5,579 nucleotides of DNA, from contig DFLE01000057.1 of assembly GCA_002373375.1 (NCBI GenBank), forward strand, positions 1 to 5,579. Direction: 5' to 3'. The DNA comes from Prevotellaceae bacterium UBA3627 (lineage in GTDB: Bacteria; Bacteroidota; Bacteroidia; Bacteroidales; Bacteroidaceae). Under the pieces are notes generated by a model that saw only the letters and a program-made list of their open reading frames with translations, ran no database searches and was not told where the DNA came from. Shown piece by piece: positions 4,520-5,579 of this stretch. A program made the position numbers and the translations under genes. Within the stretch, counting starts at the first letter, position 1. Each line of letters begins with the position of its first letter.

Positions 4520-5579
4520 ATGGCAAAGAAGATAGCTACTGATAAAGGTCAACCTAAGGTTATCGCAAAATGTGATAACCTTAATGAAGTAACCCAAAAC
4601 CATGACGAGGTGATAACGTCGGTTGCACAAAGCAGTTCTGAAAGCGTTAGCATCAAGTCAATGATTCGACTTATCAGAGGAAAGCAAGTGATGCTTGACT
4701 TCGACTTGGCTTTTCTGTATGGTGTTGAAACAAAAGCACTCAATCAGGCTGTTAAGCGTAATACAAATCGTTTCCCAGAGGACTTTATGTTCAAGTTAAC
4801 AAAAAGCGAACTTGAAATATTGCGGTCACAAATTGTGACCTCCAATCCGGTAGAAAGACAGCAAGATACTAATTGGAAGTCACAAATTGTGACCTCCAAT
4901 CTTAACAATAATTATGGCTCAGATATTTTGATATCGCAAAATGCGACATCAAATTTTGCGAAAATGGGCTTAAGAAGGCCGCCTTATGCTTTCACTCGCA
5001 ATGGTGTAGCCATGCTTAGTAGCGTGCTGAGGTCACAGACTGCAGTTGGTGTCAATATCAAAATTATGCGTGTTTTCACCGCCATCCCACAGTTAGTGAA
5101 TAATAATGCTCAGATAATTCAGCGTATTTTCAACATTGAGCAGCACCAACAGGAGACGGACGAGAAAATCGATGTCATTATTGAGAAAATAGAAAATTTC
5201 TCTCCGAAGCTCTTGCCAGAACAGATATTCCAGACTGGATGCGTGTGGGATGCCTGGTCTTTTATTTCAGACTTAGTGCGAAGTGCCCAACAAAGGATAG
5301 TGTTAATAGACAATTTTGTGGACGATCGTGTTTTGTCATTGCTAACAAAGCGTGCAGATGGTGTAATAGCCACAATCCATACTCGCTACAGCGAGCAATT
5401 CCTGACAGACTTAAAGAAACACAACGAACAATATCCTGAGATTACGTTTGTACAATTGCCCCACAGAAATCATGACCGTTTCTTGATTATCGACAATAAG
5501 GTGTATCTCCTTGGTGCCAGCGTAAAAGATATTGGCGCCGGATTATGTGCTGTCACTGAACTGACAGCATCGCCAGAGA
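4520..5579 (+). CDS. ORF6N-domain DNA-binding protein with phospholipase-D-like C-terminal region (C-terminus beyond the right edge)
   Basis: The ATG at 4520 opens 353 codons to the window end with no stop. Residues 1-45 are a polar, probably flexible lead. Residues ~47-185 form an ORF6N domain (a phage-derived KilA-N-related DNA-binding module): IRLIRGKQVMLDFDLAFLYGVE, then VKRNTNRFPEDFMFKLT, then PPYAFTRNGVAMLSSVLRS and VNIKIMRVF. Inside it, residues 102-155 hold three 18-residue repeats (SQIVTSN, SQIVTSN, SQNATSN at 103, 121, 139); usual members have one. Residues ~195-226 are Gln/Glu/Ile-rich and likely a coiled coil. Residues ~235-353 end in HDRFLIID (H318, R320, D325) and LGASVKD, resembling one HKD half-site of the phospholipase-D/nuclease fold with Arg in place of Lys. 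ORF6N proteins are widespread in Bacteroidales mobile islands; regulation or defence roles are inferred. Spacing suggests a single-gene unit. Confidence 0.87.
   Translation, partial: MAKKIATDKGQPKVIAKCDNLNEVTQNHDEVITSVAQSSSESVSIKSMIRLIRGKQVMLDFDLAFLYGVETKALNQAVKRNTNRFPEDFMFKLTKSELEILRSQIVTSNPVERQQDTNWKSQIVTSNLNNNYGSDILISQNATSNFAKMGLRRPPYAFTRNGVAMLSSVLRSQTAVGVNIKIMRVFTAIPQLVNNNAQIIQRIFNIEQHQQETDEKIDVIIEKIENFSPKLLPEQIFQTGCVWDAWSFISDLVRSAQQRIVLIDNFVDDRVLSLLTKRADGVIATIHTRYSEQFLTDLKKHNEQYPEITFVQLPHRNHDRFLIIDNKVYLLGASVKDIGAGLCAVTELTASPE
4556..4582. repeat. Long dyad inside the 5' end of the ORF6N gene
   Basis: Arms AAGGTTATCGCA (4556-4567) and TGTGATAACCTT (4571-4582) flank AAA; 11 of 12 positions pair, with one G-T as the twelfth. 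It begins 37 bases into the coding sequence. In RNA all 12 pairs could form, but the 3-nt loop is tight. The core TCGCAAAATGTGA resembles three further dyads downstream, though it is read here in another codon phase. Confidence 0.75.
4824..4985 (+). repeat. Three 54-bp in-frame repeats, each carrying a TCRCAAAWTGYGA dyad
   Basis: Cores lie at 4826-4838 and 4880-4892 (both TCACAAATTGTGA) and 4934-4946 (TCGCAAAATGCGA), exactly 54 bp apart. Copies one and two share an identical 22-base stretch (4825-4846 and 4879-4900); the remaining bases of each unit differ widely. Copy one has 8-bp arms around a central A (4824-4840). In copy three both arms have changed together (A to G and T to C), so pairing is kept. 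Confidence 0.85.

Noticed and set aside
5119..5439. Frames on both strands within the 3' part of the ORF6N gene
   Set aside because: They overlap a continuous coding frame with recognisable domains and have no features of their own.

Overview
The window looks like a chromosomal or accessory-island segment from a member of the Bacteroidales, with a lean toward Prevotella-like genomes. Three things point there: a protein kinase fused to BspA-type leucine-rich repeats, an ORF6N-domain protein, and promoter-like motifs of the Bacteroidetes TAnnTTTG type. The base composition is moderate to AT-rich. Ribosome binding sites are weak, as is usual in that phylum.

Layout. (1) Positions 1-1279, minus strand: a kinase-fold protein whose C-terminus turns into 23-residue LRR_5/BspA repeats, encoded by 69-bp DNA repeats that run off the left edge. 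(2) Positions 1482-2015, minus strand: a vsr-type DNA mismatch endonuclease with a strong intrinsic terminator behind it. No cytosine methyltransferase is visible next to it, and its zinc-site loop carries an insertion made of 7-bp DNA repeats. (3) Positions 2173-2382, plus strand: the last ~60 residues of a tyrosine recombinase, with the rest of the gene missing. (4) Positions 2418-3671, plus strand: three unrecognised ORFs of 153, 112 and 141 residues, all in one reading frame and separated only by single stops. The last two may be one broken gene. (5) Positions 3835-4216, plus strand: a chimeric ORF joining the Walker-A start of an AAA_14/DUF4143-type ATPase to the C-terminal tail of an ISL3-type transposase, followed by a likely IS end. 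(6) Positions 4520 to the right edge, plus strand: an ORF6N-domain protein with a coiled linker and a phospholipase-D-like C-terminal segment, cut off by the window.

There is no obvious single operon. The middle of the window (about 2170-4220) reads as a decayed mobile-element landing zone lying between intact accessory genes.

The most unusual signal is in the ORF6N gene. It holds four short dyads of the form TCRCAAAWTGYGA. Three are spaced exactly 54 bp apart within an 18-residue tandem repeat. A fourth, with longer arms, lies near the start codon in a different reading frame. The paired base changes between copies suggest that the DNA or RNA dyad, and not only the protein, is being maintained.
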